Source: JARLFX01 sp036404255
Lineage (GTDB): Bacteria; Acidobacteriota; Terriglobia; Terriglobales; Acidobacteriaceae
Reading direction: 5' to 3'
Assembly (NCBI GenBank): GCA_036404255.1
Contig: DASWOP010000308.1
Location: 1 to 8,306, forward strand
Length of the DNA: 8,306 nt
The notes under the pieces are model-generated. The model was not told the origin of the DNA. It saw only the letters and a list, made by a program, of their open reading frames with translations, and did not search any database. Positions 1 to 5,989 of this stretch are shown here, in pieces (position 1 is the stretch's first letter; each line of letters opens with the position of its first letter). The translations under genes were made by a program, and so were the position numbers.

Positions 1-106
1 GTTCGTCGGCGGCTGGGCTTTGCAACAGCTTTGGTTGTTCTGGCTGGCTCCGATCGTCGGCGGTGCGATCGGCGGGCTCGTCTGGAAATTGGTCGACGAG
101 GAATAG
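1..106 (+). CDS. aqpZ: aquaporin Z-like water channel, C-terminal end (partial)
   Basis: Only the last 34 codons are in the window (frame starting at base 2, TAG at 104-106). The peptide contains GGWALQQLWLFWLAP followed by a glycine-rich helix and ends LVWKLVDEE. This matches the last transmembrane helix and short cytoplasmic tail of bacterial AqpZ proteins (MIP family), where a Trp-rich stretch of the form QLWLFWLAP precedes the final helix. AqpZ is an inner-membrane channel for water. The NPA pore motifs lie upstream of the window and cannot be seen. The stop codon is normal, so the gene end appears intact even though IS630-type sequence begins within a few tens of bases. The match rests on remembered family sequence; another MIP-family channel is the main alternative. 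Confidence 0.82.
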   Translation, partial: FVGGWALQQLWLFWLAPIVGGAIGGLVWKLVDEE

Positions 107-119
107 CGGACGCCATACT

Positions 120-154
120 TGCTATGATTTTCGGGATCTGCGTGCTATGATTTT
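120..154 (+). repeat. 12-bp direct repeat TGCTATGATTTT upstream of the IS630 ORF
   Basis: The 12-mer TGCTATGATTTT occurs at 120-131 and again, exactly, at 143-154, 23 bp apart and just before the transposase ATG at 157. Each copy contains TGCTATGAT, close to an extended -10 promoter (TGnTATAAT). They could be promoter boxes or transposase-binding repeats of the IS630 end. The sequence alone does not distinguish these. I could not define the outer IS630 boundary. Confidence 0.6.
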
Positions 155-156
155 GC

Positions 157-414
157 ATGGAAATAGACACACGCAAGCTTTCGAATTCGGCCCTTCATGA
201 ACGGCGCAAACAGGTGATGAAGATTGTAGAGCTTTGCGGCCTGACCTGGCCGACGGTTCGCAAGGTGATGGATGGCTATAAGGCGGCCGGTGCCAGCAGC
301 TTGAAGCCGAAGGAACGTGGCCGAACATCGGGGGATGGCCGCAGCCTGAGTGCCGAGTAAGAGGCGAACATCCGCACACTGATCTGCGACGGCAACGTAA
401 CTTTAATTTTTTAG
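157..414 (+). pseudogene. IS630-family transposase, 5' fragment with in-frame stop
   Basis: The reading frame from ATG 157 encodes 67 residues starting MEIDTRKLSN and containing ERRKQVMKIVE, WPTVRKVMDGYK and LKPKERGRTSG. This is the N-terminal winged helix-turn-helix region of rhizobial IS630-type transposases. A TAA at 358-360 ends it, but the same frame continues with EANIRTLICDGN before a second stop at 412-414. In the family the position of the stop is usually Gln (…SEEQE…), so CAA to TAA is the simplest explanation. Homology is lost at about base 396, where the family normally continues with PEQLKM and the DDE catalytic domain. The catalytic domain is not elsewhere in the window, so this is a dead remnant left by deletion or rearrangement. 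Family assignment is from memory of IS630 proteins. Confidence 0.8.
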
Positions 415-606
415 CGGACGCAGTTCTATCTATGAGCGTTGTTTTACGCGGTTTTCACGCATGCGATTTCGCGCCACATGTTGGTGGTGGCTTGGCGCAA
501 TTCGCGGTGGTCATTGGAGTTGAATTGATGACGGGGGACGTTATGAAGATTGTAAATCCGGGGCGGTTCACATTGACCGTCAAGTCTCCCTCCGTGCACT
601 CGCAAG
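415..606. other. 192-bp stretch without an assignable gene
   Basis: This lies between the IS630 remnant and the end of the RpiR gene. Two open frames cross it: a plus-strand one from ATG 432 that runs into the antisense of the RpiR gene, and a minus-strand one ending with TAA at 444-446 (…RELRQATTNMWREIACVKTA) that has no plausible start. I recognise neither. The first 30 bases are AT-rich compared with the surroundings. It may be debris from the same rearrangement that cut the IS630 element. I see no clear terminator hairpin after the RpiR stop. Confidence 0.4.
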
Positions 607-1494
607 TCATTTCCGCTTGCTTACCTTCTTCCCGATCAGTTCGCCGCGCAGCTCGGAAAGCCTTTGCGAGCTCTGTATGGCCCTGGGTTCATCTCGCTCT
701 GCCAGCGCCAGCATGAGCACGTCCGTCACGAAGCTCGCGGCGAGCGACTCCCTGGTGTACCCCTCCCGTGAATCTGACGTTTCCAAAACGACCGAAACCT
801 GCTGGCTATAGGCTGCACCCAGCGCACCGGTAATGAGGAGGATGCTGGCTCCCGCAGCCACGGCCGCGTCGATCATAACCTGGATGTCAACAAGCCTGCG
901 GCCTCGCACGTAAATCATTACGACATCATTTTTGCCGATGAGCAGTAACTCATCGCCGAGATGAAATCCCGTGGATGTCAAATGATATGCGCCGATTCCC
1001 AAGCGTCTAAGGCGAAGCGCAGCGTAGGAAGCTTCATGGGAGGACGCTCCTAAACCCCATGTGTAGACCCGTGTAGCGTCCGCGAGAAGGTTCGCAGCCG
1101 CAACGATTGTGTCAAGCTGAATTGAATCGCGGGCCTGTTCGAGACGCGCAAGCGATTCGTCGAAGACGGCCGTTATCGGGTCGCGTTGGTGCTCTCTATT
1201 CCGTTCCAGGCGGCTATGGAGTCTTTCGGCAGGGGCTGTCTTGGTGATCAGATCCCTGCCGAGCTCCCGTTTGAGCTCGGAAATTCCCTTGTAGCCCAGG
1301 GTTTGCACCGCGCGAACGACCGTCGCATCGCTGGTTTGGGACAGGGAACCGAGTGTCGCGACGTTCTCAAACAGCACGTCTTGCGGATGATCGCGAAGAT
1401 AGAGAACGGCACGAAGCTCTGCTGGACTGAGCTGCGGTCGCGCCGCCTGGATTCTCGCCTTCAGTTTGGCCGCACCCGATTTTGCCATGTCCAT
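607..1494 (-). CDS. MurR/RpiR-family transcriptional regulator (HTH + SIS domains)
   Basis: A 295-residue protein, usual for the family (about 280-300). Residues about 5-80 form the N-terminal HTH_6 domain, with the helix-turn-helix around residues 44-72 (VATLGSLSQTSDATVVRAVQ, then LGYKG). Residues about 128-265 form a SIS domain, with the loop GLGASSHEA at 147-155, where members bind phosphosugars or related phosphorylated ligands. The longer frame opens at base 1536, but I chose the ATG at 1492-1494: minus-strand GGAG lies 5 nt before it, and the extra upstream residues would come from operator DNA. A second ATG at 1486-1488 is possible. The gene is divergent from the ABC operon and shares its promoter region, so control of that operon, and of itself, is the likely role. 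The ligand is unknown. The C-terminus (GKKVSKRK) is basic but otherwise unremarkable. Confidence 0.92.
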   Translation of the reverse strand: MDMAKSGAAKLKARIQAARPQLSPAELRAVLYLRDHPQDVLFENVATLGSLSQTSDATVVRAVQTLGYKGISELKRELGRDLITKTAPAERLHSRLERNREHQRDPITAVFDESLARLEQARDSIQLDTIVAAANLLADATRVYTWGLGASSHEASYAALRLRRLGIGAYHLTSTGFHLGDELLLIGKNDVVMIYVRGRRLVDIQVMIDAAVAAGASILLITGALGAAYSQQVSVVLETSDSREGYTRESLAASFVTDVLMLALAERDEPRAIQSSQRLSELRGELIGKKVSKRK

Positions 1495-1534
1495 GCCATC
1501 TCCATTCGAACGAAACCAGGATTCCAAAATTATC

Positions 1535-1573
1535 ACTACAAATTATTGACAGTTTGTAGTTTATGCTACAAAC
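1535..1573. promoter_or_regulatory. probable RpiR operator: three ACTACAAA/TTTGTAGT half-sites
   Basis: ACTACAAA (1535-1542) faces TTTGTAGT (1553-1560) across a 10-bp spacer. The middle site also forms a second perfect palindrome, GTTTGTAG (1552-1559) - TTTATG - CTACAAAC (1566-1573). Three half-sites in alternating orientation lie midway between the divergent RpiR and ABC genes. RpiR-family members such as HexR recognise TTGT…ACAA half-sites, which these contain with a different spacing. A TTGACA box lies between the first two half-sites, so occupancy would be expected to block transcription. Binding by the neighbouring regulator is inference. Confidence 0.72.
1546..1572 (+). promoter_or_regulatory. 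candidate promoter of the ABC operon, embedded in the operator
   Basis: TTGACA at 1546-1551 is a perfect -35 consensus. The best downstream -10 candidate is TACAAA at 1567-1572, 15 bp away, which is a weak match at short spacing. The -35 is well supported by sequence; the -10 is uncertain. Both overlap the palindromic half-sites, which fits repression by the divergent regulator. On the other strand GATAAT (1534-1529, minus) could be the -10 of the regulator gene. Confidence 0.45.
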
Positions 1574-1608
1574 AAAGCATACGCAAATGCTGGGGAGGAA
1601 GCAGCCTG

Positions 1609-2349
1609 ATGGAGCAGACGGTACTGGAGATTCGCGATGTCTCTAAAACCTATGGCACAGTCTCGGCACTGCGTAACGTAAGTCTCGATGTGTCGGCCGG
1701 CGAAGTCGTGGTGATAATAGGACCGAGCGGCTCGGGGAAATCGACACTTTGCCGCTGCGTCAACCGTCTCGAGACGATTGACAGTGGCGCGGTTCTGTTC
1801 CGGGGCACGCCGGTTCCTGAAGAAGGGCGAGCGCTTGCGGCTGTGCGCTCTCAGATGTCCATGGTTTTTCAGTCATTCAATCTGTTTGGCAACAAAACGG
1901 TCCTTGAAAACGTGACCCTGGCCCCGCGGCGTGTGAAGAAGATACCGCGCGTTCACGCTGAGGAACAGGCGAGGCAATTGCTGGCGCGCGTGGGCGTGGC
2001 GGAGCATGTTCACAAACTTCCTTCGCAGCTGTCGGGCGGGCAGCAGCAGCGTGTCGCGATCGCCCGTGCGCTGGCCATGGAGCCTACCCTGATGCTCTTC
2101 GACGAGCCGACGAGCGCTCTTGATCCGGAAATGATCGAGGAGGTCCTTCAGGTCATGAGCGAGCTCGCGTGCTCCGGTGTCACGATGCTGGTTGTCACGC
2201 ACGAGATGGGTTTCGCAAGAAACCTGGCCTCGCGAATTGTATTCATGGCCGACGGAGAGGTGGTCGAGCAGGCGCCGCCGGCGCAGTTTTTTGCAGACCC
2301 GGCCACGGAGCGTGCGCGACAGTTTTTATCGAAGGTCCGTACACACTAA
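1609..2349 (+). CDS. polar amino acid ABC transporter, ATP-binding protein (GlnQ/GluA type)
   Basis: A 246-residue ABC ATPase, the normal length for the PAAT family. It drives import by hydrolysing ATP at the cytoplasmic face of the two permeases encoded downstream. All nucleotide-binding motifs are present: Walker A GPSGSGKST (38-46), Q-loop Gln88 in MVFQSFNLF, signature LSGGQQQR (141-148), Walker B LMLFDEP (161-167), D-loop SALD (169-172) and switch His198 in VVTHEMGF. The frame is open from base 1186, but that stretch is antisense to the RpiR gene. The ATG at 1609 follows GGGGAGGAA (1592-1600) and aligns with the usual family N-terminus, so it is the start. It is first in the operon, preceded by the operator, and 31 bp separate its stop from the binding-protein gene. 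It looks fully functional. The motif set assigns it to polar amino acid importers but does not give the substrate. Confidence 0.95.
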   Translation: MEQTVLEIRDVSKTYGTVSALRNVSLDVSAGEVVVIIGPSGSGKSTLCRCVNRLETIDSGAVLFRGTPVPEEGRALAAVRSQMSMVFQSFNLFGNKTVLENVTLAPRRVKKIPRVHAEEQARQLLARVGVAEHVHKLPSQLSGGQQQRVAIARALAMEPTLMLFDEPTSALDPEMIEEVLQVMSELACSGVTMLVVTHEMGFARNLASRIVFMADGEVVEQAPPAQFFADPATERARQFLSKVRTH

Positions 2350-2380
2350 ACGATGAATGGATGAAGAGGAGGAGGAAACA

Positions 2381-3192
2381 ATGAAACAACTTGGTTTGAC
2401 GATAGGTGCGCTGATCGTCGGCTCGGCCTGCATGATCGGAGACGGCTCGCCTGCCTTTGCCGCCGATGCAGGAACGAAGCCGACACAGCAGGACGTGATA
2501 GACAGTGCGCCTGTGGCTAAAGATCTGCCAGCTTCGCCAACGATTGATCGCATCCGGAAAGACGGCTTTCTTATCTTCGGTGGAGACAGCAGCACGCCTT
2601 TGTTTTCGCAGCTAAACCCGGCTACGGGGAAGCTCGAGGGGTTTGAAGCCGGCCTCGCTTATATGTTTGCGAAGTATGTCCTAGGAAAGCCGGACATTAA
2701 CGTCGTTGCCGAAACTTCGCAGGCCCCTATCTCATGACGGGCGACGGCATCCTCGTTGCGAAATCAAATACGACCATCCACTCCGTCGACGACCTGAACG
2801 GCAAGACGGTCGCCACCAACCCGGGTGTCGGAGAAAACAATATTCTCGCTGCGGCCCCGAAGGCCAAAGTCGTCGCTTTCGATACAGGCTCAGAGCTGAT
2901 CCATGCCGTCATACAGGGACGCGTCGACGCGATGGTTCTGAATGTGCCGACCTTGCTCAGCGCAGCGTCCAAATACAAAAATCAGGTCAAGGTCGTCGGC
3001 GATAAGCCGTTCACCACCCTTGCCATGGGTTTTGGGTTACCTAAAAGCGACCCCGCTTTGAAGTCCATCGTCAACGACTGGCTGGCAACGATAGAGAAAA
3101 ACGGCGACTACGCCAAGCTGTGGCAAGCGACCGTGGGGGATCTGGCTCCCGTGCCGGAGGCGCCCAAGATTGGCTCGGTGCCGGGCTCATAG
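2381..3192 (+). pseudogene. PAAT periplasmic solute-binding protein, broken by internal deletion and frameshift
   Basis: The first piece starts at ATG 2381 behind a very strong GAGGAGGAGG site (2366-2375). It has a signal peptide of about 27 residues (cleavage after PAFA), then a mature N-terminus with GFEAGLAYMFAKY, typical of family 3 solute-binding proteins. It reads to VVAETSQ and then shifts to a TGA at 2735-2737 after 118 residues. The rest continues in another frame from base 2722 as GPYLMTGDGILVAKSN, through DLNGKTVATNPGVGEN and GRVDAMVLNVPT, to TAG at 3190-3192. In the family, TSQ and GPYL are separated by roughly 30 residues (the NRIPLLQNGTVD…ATYTIT…RAK hinge region), which are missing here. 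The total of 812 nt is not a multiple of three, so the deletion must be 1 modulo 3, for example about 94 nt. The TGA overlaps an in-frame ATG of the second half (ATGA), but the product would lack the signal peptide and lobe 1. An assembly error is the alternative. Confidence 0.88.
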
Positions 3193-3233
3193 ACGGCACA
3201 TCTCGCCAACGAACCTGAAGAGAAAGAACAAGC

Positions 3234-3887
3234 ATGCTTTTCGTTGTTTCGGCGGCGGGGGAGATCGTCGCCGGCTTTTTAACGACCTTGGAACTGGCGG
3301 TCTCCTCATTCGCGCTCGCCCTTGTCATGGGCACATTGATGGCGACTTGCCGTGTATCGCCGGTTCCGGTTTTGCGGATGCTCGGAGCCGCTTACGTCGA
3401 GATCGTCAGAAACGTTCCGCTCTTCGTTATCCTGATCTTTCTCATCTTTGGGCTCCCGGATACTGGCCTGACCCTGCCGCTATTTGCATGTCTTGTCCTC
3501 GGAATTGGGGCTTACACCGGCACCTATGTGTGCGAGACTATTCGCTCCGGGATCCTCGCCGTTCCTAGAGGAGAAATTGAAGCTGCCCGCTCTCTTGGTT
3601 TTTCGATCACGCAGATCTTGACGGTGATCGTTTTGCCAACCGCCTTTCGGAGCATGATTCAACCCTTGGCGAACATTTTCATTTCCGCAATTCTCGCGAC
3701 TGCACTCGGAGCCTCTTTGGGTGTTGTCGAGCTGACGAATGTCGCGACCCGCGTTCAAGATCGATCCGGCCAAATCCTGACAACGTTCGTCATCGTCGGT
3801 GCCGGTTATGTCGTCCTTACACTCTCCGTCGGCTTCCTGGCCTCCTGGTACCAAACCATGCTGACGGGGACCCGAAGGAGATTTTAA
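3234..3887 (+). CDS. polar amino acid ABC transporter permease (HisM/GluC type)
   Basis: A 217-residue inner-membrane protein of the HisMQ permease family, with about five hydrophobic segments (roughly 5-35, 50-73, 83-99, 144-165, 183-205). The EAA loop that docks on the ATPase is clear at 101-124 (ETIRSGILAVPRGEIEAARS, then LGFS), and VEIVRNVPLFVILIF (55-69) is the usual PAAT motif ahead of it. The start at 3234 has only a weak purine-rich site (AGAGAAAGAA); it lies 41 nt after the binding-protein stop. Its TAA shares its last A with the ATG of the second permease, so the two are probably translationally coupled and form a heterodimeric channel. No disrupting mutation is visible. Confidence 0.93.
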   Translation: MLFVVSAAGEIVAGFLTTLELAVSSFALALVMGTLMATCRVSPVPVLRMLGAAYVEIVRNVPLFVILIFLIFGLPDTGLTLPLFACLVLGIGAYTGTYVCETIRSGILAVPRGEIEAARSLGFSITQILTVIVLPTAFRSMIQPLANIFISAILATALGASLGVVELTNVATRVQDRSGQILTTFVIVGAGYVVLTLSVGFLASWYQTMLTGTRRRF

Positions 3888-4738
3888 TGGCAGCAGATTC
3901 CGATTTCCTATTTGACGTCCAGGGACCGAAGGCGCGCCGTCGCACGGCCATTATAACAGTGCTTGCGATAATCGTTTTTGCCGCCATTTTGATCGAAGCC
4001 CTTGTTCAGCTGGGCCAGCATGGCCATCTTTCGCCCGAGCCATGGGAGGCGACATTTGCAGCACCCGTTTCGCTCTACCTCGCGGAGGGGCTCCTGTTAT
4101 CGCTTCAAGCCGGTCTGATTGCAGGCCTGCTTGCGTTTCCGATAGCCGCGCTCGTCGCTATCGTCCGCCTTGGACGAAACCGCTACCTTGCCACGCTCGC
4201 TTTCTGGTATGTGGAAATCACCCGAGCGCTTCCGCTTCTTCTGATCATATTCTTCTTTCAGCTTTACCTGCCGTCAACCGGTCTGAAGATACCCGTCTTC
4301 TGGCAACTCGTCGCGCCGCTGGCGATTTATCACGTGTCCGTCCTAAGCGAGATATTCCGTGCCGGAATCGAGGCGGTACCCCGCGGCCAGTCCGAAGCGG
4401 CCCGATCGCTGGGACTGAGCATGGGGTGGACCTATGTCTCGATCCTTATCCCGCAAGCTTCCCGGATCGTGTTGCCATCTCTCGTTAATCAGTACATTCG
4501 ATTGTTCAAAGATACATCACTCGGATTCATCGTCAGCTATCCGGAATTGCTCACGCGTGGCCGGACGATGGGTGAATATACAGGCTATCTTTTCGAAACC
4601 TATGTGGTGGTCGGGGTCACCTACCTGGTGGTGGATCTTGCTCTGGCCATGATCGCGCGCGCGCTCGATCGCCGCCTTCGTTCCCCTCGACCGGCACGGA
4701 TCACCAAGTCTTCAGCGACCATACAGGCCCATTTTTAG
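3887..4738 (+). CDS. polar amino acid ABC transporter permease (HisQ/GluD type)
   Basis: A 283-residue permease, longer than its partner because of an N-terminal cytoplasmic stretch (1-20) and an extra hydrophobic segment (21-41). The BPD_transp_1 core starts near 66. The EAA loop is at 155-178 (EIFRAGIEAVPRGQSEAARS, then LGLS), and VEITRALPLLLIIFFFQLYLP (109-129) is the conserved pre-EAA helix. GGAG (3877-3880) precedes the ATG at 3887. The gene order ATPase, binding protein, permease, permease is that of the gluABCD glutamate system of Corynebacterium, and the long second permease also fits GluD. Substrate assignment to glutamate or another polar amino acid is inference. The protein appears intact, ending in a basic tail (DRRLRSPRPARITKSS). 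Confidence 0.93.
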   Translation: MAADSDFLFDVQGPKARRRTAIITVLAIIVFAAILIEALVQLGQHGHLSPEPWEATFAAPVSLYLAEGLLLSLQAGLIAGLLAFPIAALVAIVRLGRNRYLATLAFWYVEITRALPLLLIIFFFQLYLPSTGLKIPVFWQLVAPLAIYHVSVLSEIFRAGIEAVPRGQSEAARSLGLSMGWTYVSILIPQASRIVLPSLVNQYIRLFKDTSLGFIVSYPELLTRGRTMGEYTGYLFETYVVVGVTYLVVDLALAMIARALDRRLRSPRPARITKSSATIQAHF

Positions 4739-4823
4739 CGTGGCCAACTCAATCAGCCCACAGCCATCGTGGCCCCGCGCCGCATGCAATAGCCCAGAGT
4801 CCGATTTATCAGGAGGAGTTGTC

Positions 4824-4943
4824 ATGATTGAAGAACGGCAGATCGATGCGTTCATCGGAGCGACGGTTGAGTCCGGACTGTCATTGAACGGGTTGGCCAT
4901 CTTCCAGAACGGCGAAACGACGTTTGAGCAGTATTGGTGTTAG
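4824..4943 (+). pseudogene. serine hydrolase (beta-lactamase family), N-terminal fragment cut by the IS21 element
   Basis: ATG 4824 lies 7 nt behind a perfect AGGAGG (4811-4816), a strong sign of a real gene. The 38 host codons read MIEERQIDAFIGATVESG…GLAIFQNGETTFEQYW. A GLAIFQNGE…FEQYW strand pair is typical of the first beta strands of beta-lactamase-fold serine hydrolases (class C beta-lactamase, D-aminopeptidase or esterase relatives), ahead of the SxxK catalytic motif. At 4938 the IS21 end begins, and its first six bases supply Cys and a TAG stop (4941-4943). No continuation is found in the window because it ends at the other IS end. The gene is 85 bp behind the second permease in the same orientation, so it was probably the last operon gene, acting on the transported compound. 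The family call is moderate because only 38 residues remain. Confidence 0.62.
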
Positions 4944-4978
4944 CGGCGGTCTAAAAGCGCGGATAAAAGGTGCCGAGA
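4938..4978 (+). repeat. IS21 left terminal inverted repeat
   Basis: It begins TGTTAGCGGCGG and ends GGTGCCGAGA. It matches the reverse complement of 8266-8306 at 28/41 positions, with the best blocks being TGT, AAAA, CGCG and GCCGAGA. TAAAAG is repeated at 4952-4957 and 4964-4969, consistent with the multiple short repeats that IS21 transposases bind at their ends. Confidence 0.82.
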
Positions 4979-4988
4979 ATCTGGGTGT

Positions 4989-5015
4989 TGAAAGCGGCTT
5001 GTGAAGCCGCTTTCA
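4989..5015. terminator. 12-bp hairpin just inside the IS left end, possible terminator
   Basis: TGAAAGCGGCTT (4989-5000), loop GTG, AAGCCGCTTTCA (5004-5015) form a perfect 12-bp stem. On the plus strand it is followed by the T-rich GTTTCGTT, so it could end plus-strand transcription entering from the host operon. On the minus strand it lies 6 nt after the last IS gene but lacks a U-tract. A role in stopping readthrough is inference. Confidence 0.6.
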
Positions 5016-5021
5016 GTTTCG

Positions 5022-5219
5022 TTAGTCAGGATCCTTTTCGGAGGTTTGTTGGCCTCTTGCTATGTCCTGTATGTCTGGACCGTAATGGTTCCAGATGGCG
5101 TCGCGCAGATCATCGAGCAGTTCGAAGACGGCCCATGCCTGCTCGGGGGTCCATTCGGCACTGATGAGGAGTGGCAGGCCGCGATTGAGACCGGGAGGCT
5201 GTTGGATTTTCCCGCTCAC
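5022..5219 (-). CDS. 65-aa accessory protein of the IS21 element, coupled to istB
   Basis: It starts with GTG at 5219-5217, which overlaps the istB stop as GTGA. Minus-strand GGAG (5231-5228) lies 8 nt upstream inside istB, a textbook layout for translational coupling. The peptide begins MSGKIQQPPGLNRGLPLLIS, continues with AEWTPEQAWAVFELLDDLRD and AIWNHYGPDIQDI, and ends in a charged tail. The central part (about 22-53) looks like two amphipathic, acidic helices. There are no Cys residues, no membrane segment and no DNA-binding motif I can name. I recall similar small ORFs after istB in other proteobacterial IS21 elements, but know of no function. It may modulate transposition or bind IstB. 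It is too short for a default gene caller and starts with GTG, so it is easily missed. Confidence 0.72.
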   Translation of the reverse strand: MSGKIQQPPGLNRGLPLLISAEWTPEQAWAVFELLDDLRDAIWNHYGPDIQDIARGQQTSEKDPD

Positions 5220-5989
5220 GGTGTAGGCTCCATTTCGCCGGTCTGGTGGCCGGCGCGTTGCTGACGCTGGGCTATGGAGCGCTCGTTGGCTTCCTTGAAG
5301 CGATAGGAATCTCCTTCGATCGCGACGACTTCGCAGTGGTGGACGAGACGATCTACCAGGCTGACGACGCACGCGGCGTTCGGAAAGACCTCCGACCATT
5401 GCGCAAAGGGTTTATTGGTGGTGACGATGGTCGAGCGTTTCTCGTATCGGCGGCTGATGAGCTCGAAGAGCAGATCGGCATGGCGGTTGGAATAGGATAG
5501 GTAGCCGATCTCGTCGATCAGCAGGACGTCATGGGAAGCATAGTACTGAAGCTTGCGGCGCAGCAGGGAATCGCTGTCGATGGCGGCGAGTTCGCCGAGC
5601 ATTTCGCTGGCGGTGCGGAACAGGACCGAATGGCCACGGATGAGTGCCTGGTAGGCGATGTTGAGGGCGAGCGTCGATTTGCCGACGCCGTTCGGACCGA
5701 TGAAGACGATGTTGGTTGCGTCCTTCATGAAGGCCAGCGCCATCAGTTCCTCGACGGTGGCGCGGTCGATGCGGCGCGGCCACTTCCAGTCATAGTCGGC
5801 CATTTGCTTGAAGTGGCCGAGCCTGGCGGTGCGCATGCGTCGCTGCAGCGAGCGGTCGGAGCGCTCGTCTTCTTCCCACTGGATCACGGTCGGCACCCAG
5901 TCCTGTGTGGCGATCTCGTCCCAATGGGCCGTCAGGCCATGAAGGCGCAATTGTCTGGCGCGATTGAACAGGGTGTCGATCTTATTCAT
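5216..5989 (-). CDS. istB: IS21 helper ATPase IstB
   Basis: A 257-residue AAA+ ATPase of the IstB/DnaC type, the normal length. It assembles on target DNA and recruits and activates the IstA transposase. Walker A is GPNGVGKST (98-106), Walker B is LLIDEIGY (156-163), the sensor-1 region is TTNKPF (190-195), and LVDRLVHH (211-218) holds the conserved Arg of the family. An N-terminal helical region (1-85) with MADYDWKWP precedes the ATPase core. Its ATG (5989-5987) overlaps the istA stop by 8 nt (ATGAATAA) behind GGAAA, so translation is coupled to istA. The tail (RAGHQTGEMEPTP) is variable in the family. No disruption is seen. Confidence 0.95.
   Translation of the reverse strand: MNKIDTLFNRARQLRLHGLTAHWDEIATQDWVPTVIQWEEDERSDRSLQRRMRTARLGHFKQMADYDWKWPRRIDRATVEELMALAFMKDATNIVFIGPNGVGKSTLALNIAYQALIRGHSVLFRTASEMLGELAAIDSDSLLRRKLQYYASHDVLLIDEIGYLSYSNRHADLLFELISRRYEKRSTIVTTNKPFAQWSEVFPNAACVVSLVDRLVHHCEVVAIEGDSYRFKEANERSIAQRQQRAGHQTGEMEPTP

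Noticed and set aside
432..716. Plus-strand 94-aa frame between the IS630 remnant and RpiR
   Set aside because: Its second half is antisense to the RpiR C-terminus. I see no ribosome site or recognisable family, so I left it as unassigned sequence.
1186..1608. N-terminal extension of the ATPase frame back to base 1186
   Set aside because: It would be antisense to the RpiR gene and run through the operator. The ATG at 1609 has a good ribosome site and gives the family's normal length.
1874..2595. Minus-strand frames opposite the ATPase and binding-protein genes
   Set aside because: They are complements of clear ABC transporter genes with no independent support.
4740..4823. Longer start at 4740 for the truncated hydrolase
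   Set aside because: The AGGAGG site directly precedes ATG 4824, and the upstream residues do not look like protein of this family.
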